Assembly: GCF_016861785.1 (NCBI RefSeq)
Contig: NZ_BOLS01000008.1
Coordinates: forward strand, 1-64,000
Reading direction: 5' to 3'
Length of the DNA: 64,000 nt
Source of the DNA: Lacticaseibacillus mingshuiensis
GTDB taxonomy: Bacteria; Bacillota; Bacilli; Lactobacillales; Lactobacillaceae
The position numbers and the translations under genes were made by a program. How positions within the stretch are numbered: position 1 is the first letter of the stretch; each line of letters starts with the position of its first letter. Below the pieces are notes generated by a model. The model was given only the letters and a program-made list of their open reading frames with translations. It searched no databases and had not been told where the DNA came from. Of the stretch, positions 16,315 to 25,212 are shown in pieces.

Positions 16315-18420
16315 TCACGCAAGGGCCGCGTCTGCTTGCGGCTGCTTGATGAACAATCCAAAAATAATGATTCCAGCAAAGACTGCGGCGAGCCCGGCCC
16401 CTGCCAGCGTGGCGGTGCCGGCAACGAGTTGGCCGCTTTGGAACACGATGGTCGCGACCATGTAGGCCACGGCGGTTTGGTAGCCGACCGCGCGCCACGT
16501 CCAGCGCGCCTCACCGAATTCTTTATACATGGTGCCGATCGCCGCAAAGCACGGCGCGCACAGTAAGTTGAAAACTAAAAACGCGTAACCGGCCATGGGC
16601 ACATAGGCGCCGCGAAGCAGGTCCCCGAAGTTGCCGGGGCCAAACGCAATGCGCAGGGTCCCCACACAATTTTCCTTGGCGATCAGACCGGCCAAGGTGG
16701 CAACGGTCGCGCGCCAGTCGCCAAAGCCCAGCGGCGCAAACAGCGGGGCGAGCACGAGGCCGATGTCGCGCAGCAGGCTCTGATTTTGCGAGACCATTTG
16801 CAGGCGCCAGTTGAAGTTCGCGAGGAACCACAGCGCGACACATGACAGGAAAATGATGGTGCCGGCTTTATGAACGAAGCCAGCCGCCCGCTGCCAGACA
16901 CTTTGGGCAAGGTTTTGCAGCTTCGGCAAGTGATACGCCGGCAGTTCCATCACGAAGGGCGCCGGTGGTCCGGCAAACAGCACCGTTTTTTTCAAAAAGA
17001 CACCGGAGCCGATGACGGCCAGGATCGAGATGAAATACGCGCTCGGGGCAACCCAGGACTGCGCCGGGAAAAAGGTGCCGGCGACCATCGCGATGATGGT
17101 CAGCTTGGCGGAACAGGGCATGAATGTTGTCAGCATGATGCTCATCCGCCGATCCTTGTCGCTTTCGATGGTGCGGGTCGCCATGATGCCGGGCACGCCG
17201 CAACCCGTCGCGATCAGCATCGGAATGAACGATTTGCCGGAGAGATTGAAGCGGTGGAAAATGCGGTCCATCACAAACGCGATGCGCGCCATGTAGCCGC
17301 AATCTTCCAGGATGCCCAAACACAGGAACAGCATCATGATCTGGGGCAAAAACCCGAGCACAGCGCCCATGCCGGCGATGATGCCATCGACCAGCAGGCT
17401 CTGCAGCCACGGCGCGACTTGCCAGCTCGTCAAAAGGTGCGTCGCGGCGCCTGGCAGCCACTGGCCGAAGACAGTATCGTTGAGCCAATCGGAGCCGAGC
17501 GTACCGACTGTTTGAATCGAGAGATAATAGACGGCCCACATGACCGCCGCAAAGATCGGCAGTGCGAGCCAGCGGTTGGTGACGATGCGGTCGATCTTGT
17601 CGGACACGGATTCGACGAAATCCTGCTCATCGACCACGGCCATCGCGATGATGCGCGCGATGAAGTCGTAACGGGCGTTGACGATGATGCTGGCGCTATC
17701 GTCCCCGAACAGTTTTTCCACCGTGGCGATCGTCGCGGCGATCTCTTGGTGCTGGGCCGGCGTGAGCGTCGTGGCCGCAACCACGGCCTCGTCCTTGGCG
17801 AAAAGCCTGATTGCGAGCCATCGCCGCTGGTCAGCTGGGGTCTCCGGCAGTTGGTCGGCGATCATGCTGAGGGCGGACTCGAGGCGCGGATCGTATTCGG
17901 GATACGGATAGTGGCCGCTGGTCGGGGTCTGGCACGAGGCGATCAGGTCGTCGAGGTGGTCACGTTTCAGCGCCGAGATCGGCACCACGGGCACCTGAAG
18001 CGCATAACTCAACTTCTTCACATTGATCTGGCGGCCGCTTTTCGCCAGCACGTCCATCATGTTCAAGGCCACCACAAGCGGGCGCCCCGCCTCCATCACC
18101 TGAAGCGTCAGGTAGAGGTTTCGCTCGAGGTTCGTGGCATCCACCACGTTGATCACACGCTCAGGCTTTTCGTCGAGCAAAAAATCGCGGGTGATGATCT
18201 CCTCGCTACTATACGGCGACAGCGAATAGGTGCCGGGGAGGTCCTGAACGATCGTGGCGTCGGCATTTTTCAAGCGGCCGGCCTTGCGCGTCACCGTGAC
18301 GCCGGGCCAGTTGCCCACTTTCTGGCGCGCGCCGGTCAGGGCGTTGAACAGCGTGGTTTTGCCCGAGTTGGGGTTGCCGACCAGCGCATAGGTAGTGGCG
18401 GTCATCGTCATGTCAGTCAT
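16315..18420 (-). CDS. feoB: Ferrous iron transport protein B
   Basis: FeoB is a GTP-gated ferrous iron importer. The 701-residue protein has an N-terminal G domain with G1 GNPNSGKT at residues 15-22, a helical spacer (about 175-270) and a C-terminal membrane domain with paired gate regions (GCGVPGIMATR and the second block around CAPCFA). Its ATG overlaps the feoA stop by 8 bases and is preceded by ggaggtgg, so the genes are translationally coupled. Confidence 0.97.
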   Translation of the reverse strand: MTDMTMTATTYALVGNPNSGKTTLFNALTGARQKVGNWPGVTVTRKAGRLKNADATIVQDLPGTYSLSPYSSEEIITRDFLLDEKPERVINVVDATNLERNLYLTLQVMEAGRPLVVALNMMDVLAKSGRQINVKKLSYALQVPVVPISALKRDHLDDLIASCQTPTSGHYPYPEYDPRLESALSMIADQLPETPADQRRWLAIRLFAKDEAVVAATTLTPAQHQEIAATIATVEKLFGDDSASIIVNARYDFIARIIAMAVVDEQDFVESVSDKIDRIVTNRWLALPIFAAVMWAVYYLSIQTVGTLGSDWLNDTVFGQWLPGAATHLLTSWQVAPWLQSLLVDGIIAGMGAVLGFLPQIMMLFLCLGILEDCGYMARIAFVMDRIFHRFNLSGKSFIPMLIATGCGVPGIMATRTIESDKDRRMSIMLTTFMPCSAKLTIIAMVAGTFFPAQSWVAPSAYFISILAVIGSGVFLKKTVLFAGPPAPFVMELPAYHLPKLQNLAQSVWQRAAGFVHKAGTIIFLSCVALWFLANFNWRLQMVSQNQSLLRDIGLVLAPLFAPLGFGDWRATVATLAGLIAKENCVGTLRIAFGPGNFGDLLRGAYVPMAGYAFLVFNLLCAPCFAAIGTMYKEFGEARWTWRAVGYQTAVAYMVATIVFQSGQLVAGTATLAGAGLAAVFAGIIIFGLFIKQPQADAALA

Positions 18421-18898
18421 GCGCGTCCACCTCCGCCACCAGCACCGAGGCCGCGTCGGCTTTGCGCAAGCTGAGTTTGTACCCGCGCACGATCAGCTCG
18501 AGTGGATCGCCGAGCGGGGCCACCTGGTGCACCGTGACCATCGTGCCGCGCGTCAGGCCCATGTCCATCAGCCGTTGCCGCAGCGCCGGCGTGCCGGTGA
18601 GCTTGGCCACGATCGCCGAACGGTGCACGGGAACACCAGCCAGCGGCACCGCATCATCGAGCTGCGCGGCGGTCAACGGCGCGACTTGAATGTTGGCTGC
18701 AATATCGTTTGAAATCGCCAATCGCTGCCCTTGGAAAAACACGAGCATACCGGTTGGGCCATCTGCGGTCTGGATCACGGTGATGCGTTTGCCCACCAAT
18801 AGTCCCATTTCCGCAAGATGCCGCACCAGCGCCGGTCGCCCGGTCACGCCCAAAATGATGAAGGCACCTGGCCGCGGCACATCTGTCAGTGTTTGCAT
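18413..18898 (-). CDS. feoA: FeoA protein with two FeoA (SH3-like) domains
   Basis: This 161-residue protein carries two successive FeoA domains: residues about 1-75 (with LAEMGLLVGKRITV) and 80-158 (with LMDMGLTRGTMVTV). FeoA is cytoplasmic and stimulates FeoB. Single-domain FeoA is about 75 residues, so this is a tandem fusion, a form common in lactobacilli. A strong ribosome site (aaaggaggcg) precedes the ATG; upstream a TACAAT -10-like box is visible. First gene of the feo operon. Confidence 0.93.
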   Translation of the reverse strand: MQTLTDVPRPGAFIILGVTGRPALVRHLAEMGLLVGKRITVIQTADGPTGMLVFFQGQRLAISNDIAANIQVAPLTAAQLDDAVPLAGVPVHRSAIVAKLTGTPALRQRLMDMGLTRGTMVTVHQVAPLGDPLELIVRGYKLSLRKADAASVLVAEVDAHD

Positions 18899-19108
18899 GA
18901 GGCGCCTCCTTTCGTGTGTTTCTTCTCAAATCATTGTAGCGTTTTCTTTCTATCTTGTGGGGCCTTTCGCGAAAATTGTCACAAATAACCAGCGAAATAA
19001 ATACAGCCGAGTGCTACATTGCAAAAACTAGTCAGAAGCGTTTTCGGCCTGGCCGTGGTGTGCGTTGATGACACAGATTGGGTCTTGTGATTCAGCGGAT
19101 TGAAGGCA
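18899..19108. other. Intergenic region upstream of feoA
   Basis: It contains the feoA leader and a TACAAT box near 18938. I see no gene and no clear Fur-box palindrome. Confidence 0.4.
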
Positions 19109-19141
19109 GAAAAAACCACCTACGTTTGTGTGCGCAGGTGG
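19109..19141 (-). terminator. Intrinsic terminator of the LPXTG protein gene
   Basis: Arms ccacct and aggtgg with GC-rich interior are followed on the minus strand by a run of six T, 30 bases after the stop. Confidence 0.75.
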
Positions 19142-19172
19142 CTAAAAGTGTGAGTTATGGTTTGCTGGTGGT

Positions 19173-21809
19173 TCAGTTTTCGCGTTTGCGCCGACCGACA
19201 TACACCCCGCCGAGCAGCAACATGCCCAAGATCGCGACGAAGCCATCGTTGGTGTCGCCTGTTTGTGGCAATGAGGCCTCTCCGGTGGCAGAAGCGGCCG
19301 TCGATTTTTCGCTGGTCGGATCAGTCGTCTCGCTGGTCTTGGTCGTTGGCGCTTGGGTGCGGCTGGCGAGCGGTGTCGACACTGGCGCACCTGTCCCAGT
19401 GTCGCTCACGATTGGCCCAGGTTCAGGCTGCGCAGGCGTGGTTGGATCAGTTGGGTCTGTTGGATTCGTTGGGTCTGTTGGCGTGGTTGGATCAGTGGGT
19501 GTCGTCGGATCGGTTGGATCTGTTGAGTCTGTTGGATTAGTCGGCCCCGTTGGATCTGTTGGATCGGTCGAATCGGTTGGTGTGGTGGGTGCCACCAACG
19601 TCACGACAAACCCCTGCACCGTCGCCGGATCGTAATCATAGGTGCCCCCATCCGCGGTGCCATCAAACAAAACGGCATATGCAGGCGCATTTTCAGATAA
19701 GAAGGCCGCGGTCGAAAAGACGATCGGGTCCCCTGCGATACCGGTCAGCGTCTGGGAAAACGCCTCGCGCCCGTCGATCACATAGGAAACGCGCGCTGTC
19801 TGCGTGGTACCGAGATTGTTGTAGTAATCATCCGGCGACACGCTGACCGGATCAGGTGTCGCGGATCGTTCCTGCGCCAGGATGACCAGCTGCCCGTTTT
19901 CGATGGTGATGAGGTAATTCGGCGTGTCGCCTTGAACGACGCCGGAAAGCTCGTACGTCCCAGCTAGCTCGCCCGCTTCACGGGTCATGTTGATCACAAG
20001 CGTGGCCGAGGCCGTTGCGGCTGGGTCAGAGGCGGCGCCTGGTTCACTCACCGTCAGATCGCCGGTATCGTTGCCCAGCAGGCCAGCGATCGTGAAGTTG
20101 ATCGTCGGGTCAGCTTCCCCGACCAATTTTTCGGCGGAGCCAAACGCAACCGTGATCTGGCGCGGCAAAACAGTCAGAGTTGCGGTGCCAAATGAGGCGT
20201 CGGTCAATGTGGCGTCGGCTGCCATCCGCGCCGCCTTGTATGCGTCTGAAAAGCCAACTGTGTAAGTGCCGGCCTGCAGGTAGCCGCCGTTTGAGTACAC
20301 CGCGTTTTCGATGACAAGGTCTTGGTTGGCCAGCGTCAACGCCTGGCCGTTGTCATACACCGCGATGTTATAACTATTTTTTTGCGTCTGGGTGTATTGG
20401 CCGTAGATCACTGTTTTGTCTAGAATCGCCAGCCGCTTGGTCAACGTGATGCCGAGGCTCGGCGAAACAGAGGGGCTGGTGCCTTCCGCGGTCGTCTGCG
20501 AGACGAACAGTTTCAAGGCCGAGGTCGCCCCGGTGATTGTCGCGCTGTAGGTGCCGTCGTCTGCCACAAGCGCCGTCGCGAGCGTGGTGCCTGCGTCATC
20601 GCGAATGGCCACCGTTGCCCCGGCCAGGCCCGTCCCGGACACGACCATGACGCCGCTATTGATCGCCGCGGTCGTGGTCGGCGCGGCGACTGGAGAAGCA
20701 AGCGACACCGCCACGCTTTGGCCCATGGCGCCGTTGACCGTTTGGAAAATAAAATAGGTACTGCCGGCAGCGGCCTGCGTTGTCGTCAGGGTGAAACTGC
20801 CAGTGGCGTCTGCGAGGACATGGGTGACGGTCCCATCGCTGGCATACGCGCTCACGATGGCGTTTGGCGAAGCGACCCCGGTGAGGGTCCCCACCCCGTC
20901 GATCACGGTCGCACTCGTCACGGCCACGTTCGGCACATTTTTCAGCGGAATCGTGACGGGAACCTTGTTGCTTTCGGCCAGCGTGCCACTCTGCTGGGTC
21001 AAATAGATCTGCGTGCCCGGGGTGTAAGCCGCCGCGTCGACGGTCACAGCCCATTTACCACTCGCATCGACGGTGGTGCTTGTGATCACCTCGCCTGCCG
21101 CATTATAAAAGCGAATGATCGCGCCCGCCGTGCCAGTTCCGGACAACGAAACGGTGCCCGTGGTCAACGAGGTCAGATCGATCGTCGACTTGGATTGTTG
21201 CGGCACCTGAGTGGTCCACTGGCCGGCGCTGGTTTGCGTCCCATTGACGTTGGTCCCCAGCAAGGCGCCGGTCAGCGCGTCAGTCTTCACCGGGGCCTGC
21301 GCAGAGGTCATCGTGACGACTGGGGTGGCCGTGGCTTGAAGGGTCGCAGCTGCCTCGGCTTGGGTCGCCGAGGCCGCTGTTGGCGTCGCTTCGGTCGAGG
21401 CATCGTCGGTTGACGCTTGGGCTGCTTCGCTAGCCTCCGAAGTGGTCGTCGTCGTTGTTTCTGTTGCGTTTTCGGTCCCTGCCTCGGTCGAAGTTTCGGT
21501 CCCAGTCTCGGTTGCTGTCGGAGTTTCGGTCGGAGTTCCATTTGCAGTTTCTGTCGGAGTTCCAGTCGACGTCTCGGTCGAAGCTTCGGTCGCAGTCTCA
21601 GCCGCCGCTTCCTCACTCGTCTCACTGCTTGGCATGGCTTCTGCCGTCTCGGCAACGGCCGGGGTCTCGGCGGCCTGGACCTGTGTGCCTGACCCGATGG
21701 CAATGCCGCCAAGGGTCAACGCGGTGACAAGCACCGCGACCCAGCCTTTTCCACGTTTATACAGACGATAATGTTCTTTGCGCGTGATCTGATGCTTATT
21801 TTTTGCCAT
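19173..21809 (-). CDS. LPXTG-anchored surface protein with KxYKxGKxW signal
   Basis: This 878-residue wall-anchored protein starts at ATG 21809 after ggaggtttg. Order: KxYKxGKxW-type signal (YRLYKRGKGW) and hydrophobic stretch; a Thr/Glu/Ser/Ala low-complexity stalk to about residue 150; bacterial Ig-like repeats (about 200-450); an MBG-type domain (about 470-660) ending in the typical NYLITIENGQLVIL; a Pro-Thr-Asp repeat of about 50 residues; LPQTGD, a membrane segment and a basic tail (GRRKREN). The signal type can use an accessory Sec route. It is probably an adhesin or matrix protein; the ligand is unknown. Confidence 0.9.
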   Translation of the reverse strand: MAKNKHQITRKEHYRLYKRGKGWVAVLVTALTLGGIAIGSGTQVQAAETPAVAETAEAMPSSETSEEAAAETATEASTETSTGTPTETANGTPTETPTATETGTETSTEAGTENATETTTTTTSEASEAAQASTDDASTEATPTAASATQAEAAATLQATATPVVTMTSAQAPVKTDALTGALLGTNVNGTQTSAGQWTTQVPQQSKSTIDLTSLTTGTVSLSGTGTAGAIIRFYNAAGEVITSTTVDASGKWAVTVDAAAYTPGTQIYLTQQSGTLAESNKVPVTIPLKNVPNVAVTSATVIDGVGTLTGVASPNAIVSAYASDGTVTHVLADATGSFTLTTTQAAAGSTYFIFQTVNGAMGQSVAVSLASPVAAPTTTAAINSGVMVVSGTGLAGATVAIRDDAGTTLATALVADDGTYSATITGATSALKLFVSQTTAEGTSPSVSPSLGITLTKRLAILDKTVIYGQYTQTQKNSYNIAVYDNGQALTLANQDLVIENAVYSNGGYLQAGTYTVGFSDAYKAARMAADATLTDASFGTATLTVLPRQITVAFGSAEKLVGEADPTINFTIAGLLGNDTGDLTVSEPGAASDPAATASATLVINMTREAGELAGTYELSGVVQGDTPNYLITIENGQLVILAQERSATPDPVSVSPDDYYNNLGTTQTARVSYVIDGREAFSQTLTGIAGDPIVFSTAAFLSENAPAYAVLFDGTADGGTYDYDPATVQGFVVTLVAPTTPTDSTDPTDPTGPTNPTDSTDPTDPTTPTDPTTPTDPTNPTDPTDPTTPAQPEPGPIVSDTGTGAPVSTPLASRTQAPTTKTSETTDPTSEKSTAASATGEASLPQTGDTNDGFVAILGMLLLGGVYVGRRKREN

Positions 21810-21854
21810 CTTGGTCAAACCTCCATATGATCGATTTTGTGAGGCGCCGGCCAC

Positions 21855-22035
21855 AAACCGGATGTTTCTTGTCTACAATTCAATTATACGGGGGCTTTCT
21901 GGCCGCGGATGCCAGTTTTAACTAAAATACTTTTTCAAAATGAATTCATCGATGGCTATGTATGGGGTTTCAATTTAGTTTACCTATTTAACGTGAATAT
22001 ATTTTTCCGTTTTATCTCTGCCAGTCACCTAGAAT
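21855..22035. other. Intergenic, A/T-rich
   Basis: This contains the upstream region of the surface-protein gene and an A/T-rich stretch (21915-22020) clearly lower in GC than its surroundings. I see no gene. Confidence 0.35.
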
Positions 22036-22069
22036 CAAAAAACCGCAAAGCCAACAAAGAGCTTTGCGG
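22036..22069 (-). terminator. Intrinsic terminator
   Basis: Perfect arms ccgcaaagc (22043-22051) and gctttgcgg (22061-22069) with a T run on the minus strand, just after the thioesterase gene. Confidence 0.85.
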
Positions 22070-22080
22070 AAAAAATATTC

Positions 22081-22560
22081 TCAGAGCATTGATATGTCAT
22101 CGCGCGTGATCGGCGCGGCATCGCGCAGGGCCTTGTTGCGGGCGCGGCGCTCAGCATAGCCGGCGTTGAGGCGCTGGCCGAATGCGGAGTCAAATTCCAG
22201 CGTCGGCAGTGCGTCCGGGGTGCGCGTCACGAAGGTCATGAAGCTCCAGCCGGCCAAGTAGCGCTCGCCCGAGTCCATCTGTTCGCCGACAAGTTTGGTG
22301 AACACCTCAAGCGACCGCGTCCCCACGCCGGACACGACGCTTTGATAGATCACCGCATCCCCGATCGCAACGGGAGTCACATATTCCATGTGATCAACTG
22401 ACGCGGTGACGAGGCCGCGCCGTGCGAGACGATGCGCTGCGATGCTGGCATTTTCATCCAGCCAGGCAACGGTCTGGCCGCCAAACAGCGAGTCGTGTTC
22501 ATTCATTTGGCCTTCAAAGACGCGGTGCGTCGTGGTGGCCAAGGTCTCAGAAAAATGCAT
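22081..22560 (-). CDS. Acyl-CoA thioesterase, hotdog fold (YciA/BFIT-like)
   Basis: This protein of about 159 residues hydrolyses acyl-CoA by family analogy. The block GQMNEHDSLFGGQTVAWLDENAS carries the N-H-x-x-G-G-x-x-x-x-x-x-D pattern of YciA/Acot-type hotdog enzymes, and VDHMEYVTPVAIGD follows as usual. The start is placed at ATG 22560; the preceding GTG at 22569 overlaps the ribosome site. The gene begins 5 bp downstream of the helD stop, so the two are co-transcribed. Confidence 0.82.
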   Translation of the reverse strand: MHFSETLATTTHRVFEGQMNEHDSLFGGQTVAWLDENASIAAHRLARRGLVTASVDHMEYVTPVAIGDAVIYQSVVSGVGTRSLEVFTKLVGEQMDSGERYLAGWSFMTFVTRTPDALPTLEFDSAFGQRLNAGYAERRARNKALRDAAPITRDDISML

Positions 22561-22565
22561 CGCAC

Positions 22566-24854
22566 TCACTTCTTTTCATAACGGGACGCCGGCACGCCGG
22601 CCAGGAGCGGCGACAGGTCCGGGCTGGCCAAAATGGTCAGGCGGTGCATCGCACGGCTGGCGATCGTGTACAGCAATTCGCGTTCGTCTTCCTCGTGGAA
22701 ATTGGCGGCGTTGACCTGCCACAAGATGACCGCATCAAACTCCAAACCTTTTGCCAGATAAGATGGGACGACAATGTTGCCTGGCACCAGTCGCTGATTT
22801 TCAGATTGAATCAGGGTCGCTGGCACGCCGGCCGCCTTGAGTTCTTCGTAGACGGTCTGCGCCTCTTCCAACGTCTTCGCGATGATGGCGCTGGTCTGCT
22901 TGGCGTTATCGTCGACTTTGAGCTGATCGATCAGCGCCGTCACCAACTGATTTTCCGTGTCGCGCACGGCGATGGTCGGCAATGGACCCTGGCGATCGAA
23001 GGCGTCGATGCGCTGGCCGGAGCGCAAGATGGCCTTGGTGAACTCGGTCACCTGCGCCGTCGAACGATACGACTGGGTCAATTGCACAACGCGGGTCTTC
23101 TCGGGATCAAACAGGCGCGAGACGTCCTGGATCAACGTGTGCGAGTCGTCCTTCGTGAAGATCGCCTGGTTGAGGTCGCCCAGCAAGGTGAACTTCGCGC
23201 GCGGGAAACTCCCCTTCAGATAAGCCAGCTGATAAGGGGTGTAATCCTGAATCTCGTCGATGAACACATAGCGCATGTCGCGCTCGCCGTGGCGGCCGGT
23301 CATCAGATCGTACAGGTGTAAGTATGGCGTGGCATCGACCATCGTCAGGCGGCGATCCTTGAAGGCAGCGATAAACCCAGCGACCTCTTCGTCCCAGGCT
23401 TTTTGCGTGAGACCGAAGCTCGCCAGATCCACGAAGTTGCCCGCGTCCTTGAGATACTGCACGTACTGGCCGCGAACGTTGAGAAAATGGTTCCGCGTGA
23501 TGGCGGTCTGAATCGTCTTGAAGGCGTCGACCACGATCTTGCGCGCGAAGAACTTGTACTCTTCATCAGAATTCTCGAACTCGGTCTTGCCCTCGGATTG
23601 CAGCATCCGAATCTGCTCATCCGACAGGTCCTCGACCGCCTGCTGGACCCACTTGGCCTTCATTTCGCTTTCGACACGCCGGTTGAGCATGTTCAAAAGG
23701 CGTTCTTTGGTCGCGCTGAGGCGATTGCCGAGATGATAATTCGCGTTATAACTATAGAAGATGTCCGCGATCCGCTTTTTTGAGAAAAAGACGGTATCAT
23801 TGAATTTTATATCGCGGAACCGCATGCCGCCTTTTTCAAGACTGGCCGCATAGTCTTCCGTCGCCTTGAAAAACGCGAGGCTGCCCTTGAGCTTGGCCAC
23901 CTTTTTCTGCGCCGGCGAAAGCACCGCCTCAAACTGCGAAAACAGATCCTGCACATCGATGTTCGGTACGCGCCGGGACACATACTGATAGAACGTGAAC
24001 TGGACCATGTTCTGTTCGCCCAACTCCGGCAACACGTTGCCAATATAATCCGAGAACAGCTGGTTGGGGGAAAACATGATCACCTGGCTCGAATTAAGGT
24101 TGCCCCGATAGCGATACAGCAAATAGGCCACGCGCTGTAAGACCGCCGATGTTTTGCCGGAGCCCGCCGCCCCTTGCACGAACAACAAGTCGGCGGTGGT
24201 GTCACGAATGATCTGATTTTGCTCGCGCTGAATGGTCGTGACGATGCTCTTCATCTGCGTGTCGGATTTTTCGCCGAGCACTTCCAGCAACATTTGGTCG
24301 CCGATCGTTTCGGTGGTATCAAACATCGTGGTGATCTGCCCATTTTCAACGACGAACTGCCGCTTGAGCGAAACATCGACGACTTGCGGGCCGTCCGGCG
24401 TTTGGTAGGTCACATGGCCGAGGCCCCCGTCGTAATAGATCGAGCTGATCGGCGCACGCCAGTCGTAGATCAGGAATTTGCCGGCCTTATTGGTGAACGA
24501 GCCGAGCCCGATGTAGATGGTCTCCGGTTTTTCCTTGCCTTCCGTGAAGTCGATGCGGGCAAAAAACGGCGAGACCTGCAGGCGCTTGACTGTTTTCAGC
24601 TGCTGGGTGGACTGTTGCCAGGCATTGCTGCGCTCATCGAGCATCTGCTGCTGCTGTTGAATGGATGCCGCGGTCTCGATCGATTCAGCATCGTTACTGA
24701 AATTGAGGGACATGTCGCTGAAGAAATTCTTGTTCAGCGACTGTTCCTCATTTTTGGTCCGAGCGATCTCGGCGGTCAGCCGTTTGTCGGCCGCCTGCAG
24801 CTCGTCCATGATGCCATCAAGGTGTTGTTGTTCGCGCACTTGTTCTTTGGTCAA
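22566..24854 (-). CDS. helD: RNA polymerase recycling motor ATPase HelD (UvrD/Rep superfamily)
   Basis: HelD pries stalled RNA polymerase off DNA. The 762-residue protein has an N-terminal antiparallel coiled coil (about 1-120), then split helicase domains with Walker A GAAGSGKTS near 215-225, a DEIQDY Walker B and the C-terminal VLWQVNAANF region. A TTG start (24854) is chosen because aaggggg lies seven bases upstream and the length then matches HelD. It heads a two-gene operon with the thioesterase. Confidence 0.88.
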   Translation of the reverse strand: MTKEQVREQQHLDGIMDELQAADKRLTAEIARTKNEEQSLNKNFFSDMSLNFSNDAESIETAASIQQQQQMLDERSNAWQQSTQQLKTVKRLQVSPFFARIDFTEGKEKPETIYIGLGSFTNKAGKFLIYDWRAPISSIYYDGGLGHVTYQTPDGPQVVDVSLKRQFVVENGQITTMFDTTETIGDQMLLEVLGEKSDTQMKSIVTTIQREQNQIIRDTTADLLFVQGAAGSGKTSAVLQRVAYLLYRYRGNLNSSQVIMFSPNQLFSDYIGNVLPELGEQNMVQFTFYQYVSRRVPNIDVQDLFSQFEAVLSPAQKKVAKLKGSLAFFKATEDYAASLEKGGMRFRDIKFNDTVFFSKKRIADIFYSYNANYHLGNRLSATKERLLNMLNRRVESEMKAKWVQQAVEDLSDEQIRMLQSEGKTEFENSDEEYKFFARKIVVDAFKTIQTAITRNHFLNVRGQYVQYLKDAGNFVDLASFGLTQKAWDEEVAGFIAAFKDRRLTMVDATPYLHLYDLMTGRHGERDMRYVFIDEIQDYTPYQLAYLKGSFPRAKFTLLGDLNQAIFTKDDSHTLIQDVSRLFDPEKTRVVQLTQSYRSTAQVTEFTKAILRSGQRIDAFDRQGPLPTIAVRDTENQLVTALIDQLKVDDNAKQTSAIIAKTLEEAQTVYEELKAAGVPATLIQSENQRLVPGNIVVPSYLAKGLEFDAVILWQVNAANFHEEDERELLYTIASRAMHRLTILASPDLSPLLAGVPASRYEKK

Positions 24855-24953
24855 AACATGGCCCCCTTCAAACGAGAACATGAAAATAATCGTTTTAATA
24901 TGATACCACGTTTTCAGGGGAAACAACACACTTTGCGCGTTATTTGTCGCGGA

Positions 24954-25121
24954 CTATTTTTGCTTAAAAAGCGGCGTCCAGGCCTCAACCATGTAGCCCA
25001 CGGCCAAGCCGATCGCCACGCCGAGCAACAGGTGCTTCGTCAAAAGCCCAACCACCAAGCCAATCAAGGTGGTGGTGCCGACGATCACCGAGCGCCGGCT
25101 GAAAAATCCTGTTTCCTTCAT
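24954..25121 (-). CDS. Small glycine-rich membrane protein
   Basis: This 55-residue protein follows ttggaggtc. It has two hydrophobic, glycine-spaced segments (about 13-27 and 32-46) of glycine-zipper type and a C-terminal basic end. No specific family is recognised. It is divergent from the antiporter gene. Confidence 0.6.
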   Translation of the reverse strand: MKETGFFSRRSVIVGTTTLIGLVVGLLTKHLLLGVAIGLAVGYMVEAWTPLFKQK

Positions 25122-25212
25122 TAAGCAGACCTCCAATTTACGAGATGTGATGGGCGCAAGATTTAATTTTCGGTATTCTGAGCATAGCATATTAAAAAAG
25201 CGGGTGTCAGTC

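Noticed and set aside
16870-18474. Long plus-strand frame (534 codons) opposite feoB
   Set aside because: Antisense to a certain gene, composition His/Arg/Asp-rich and no recognisable domain.
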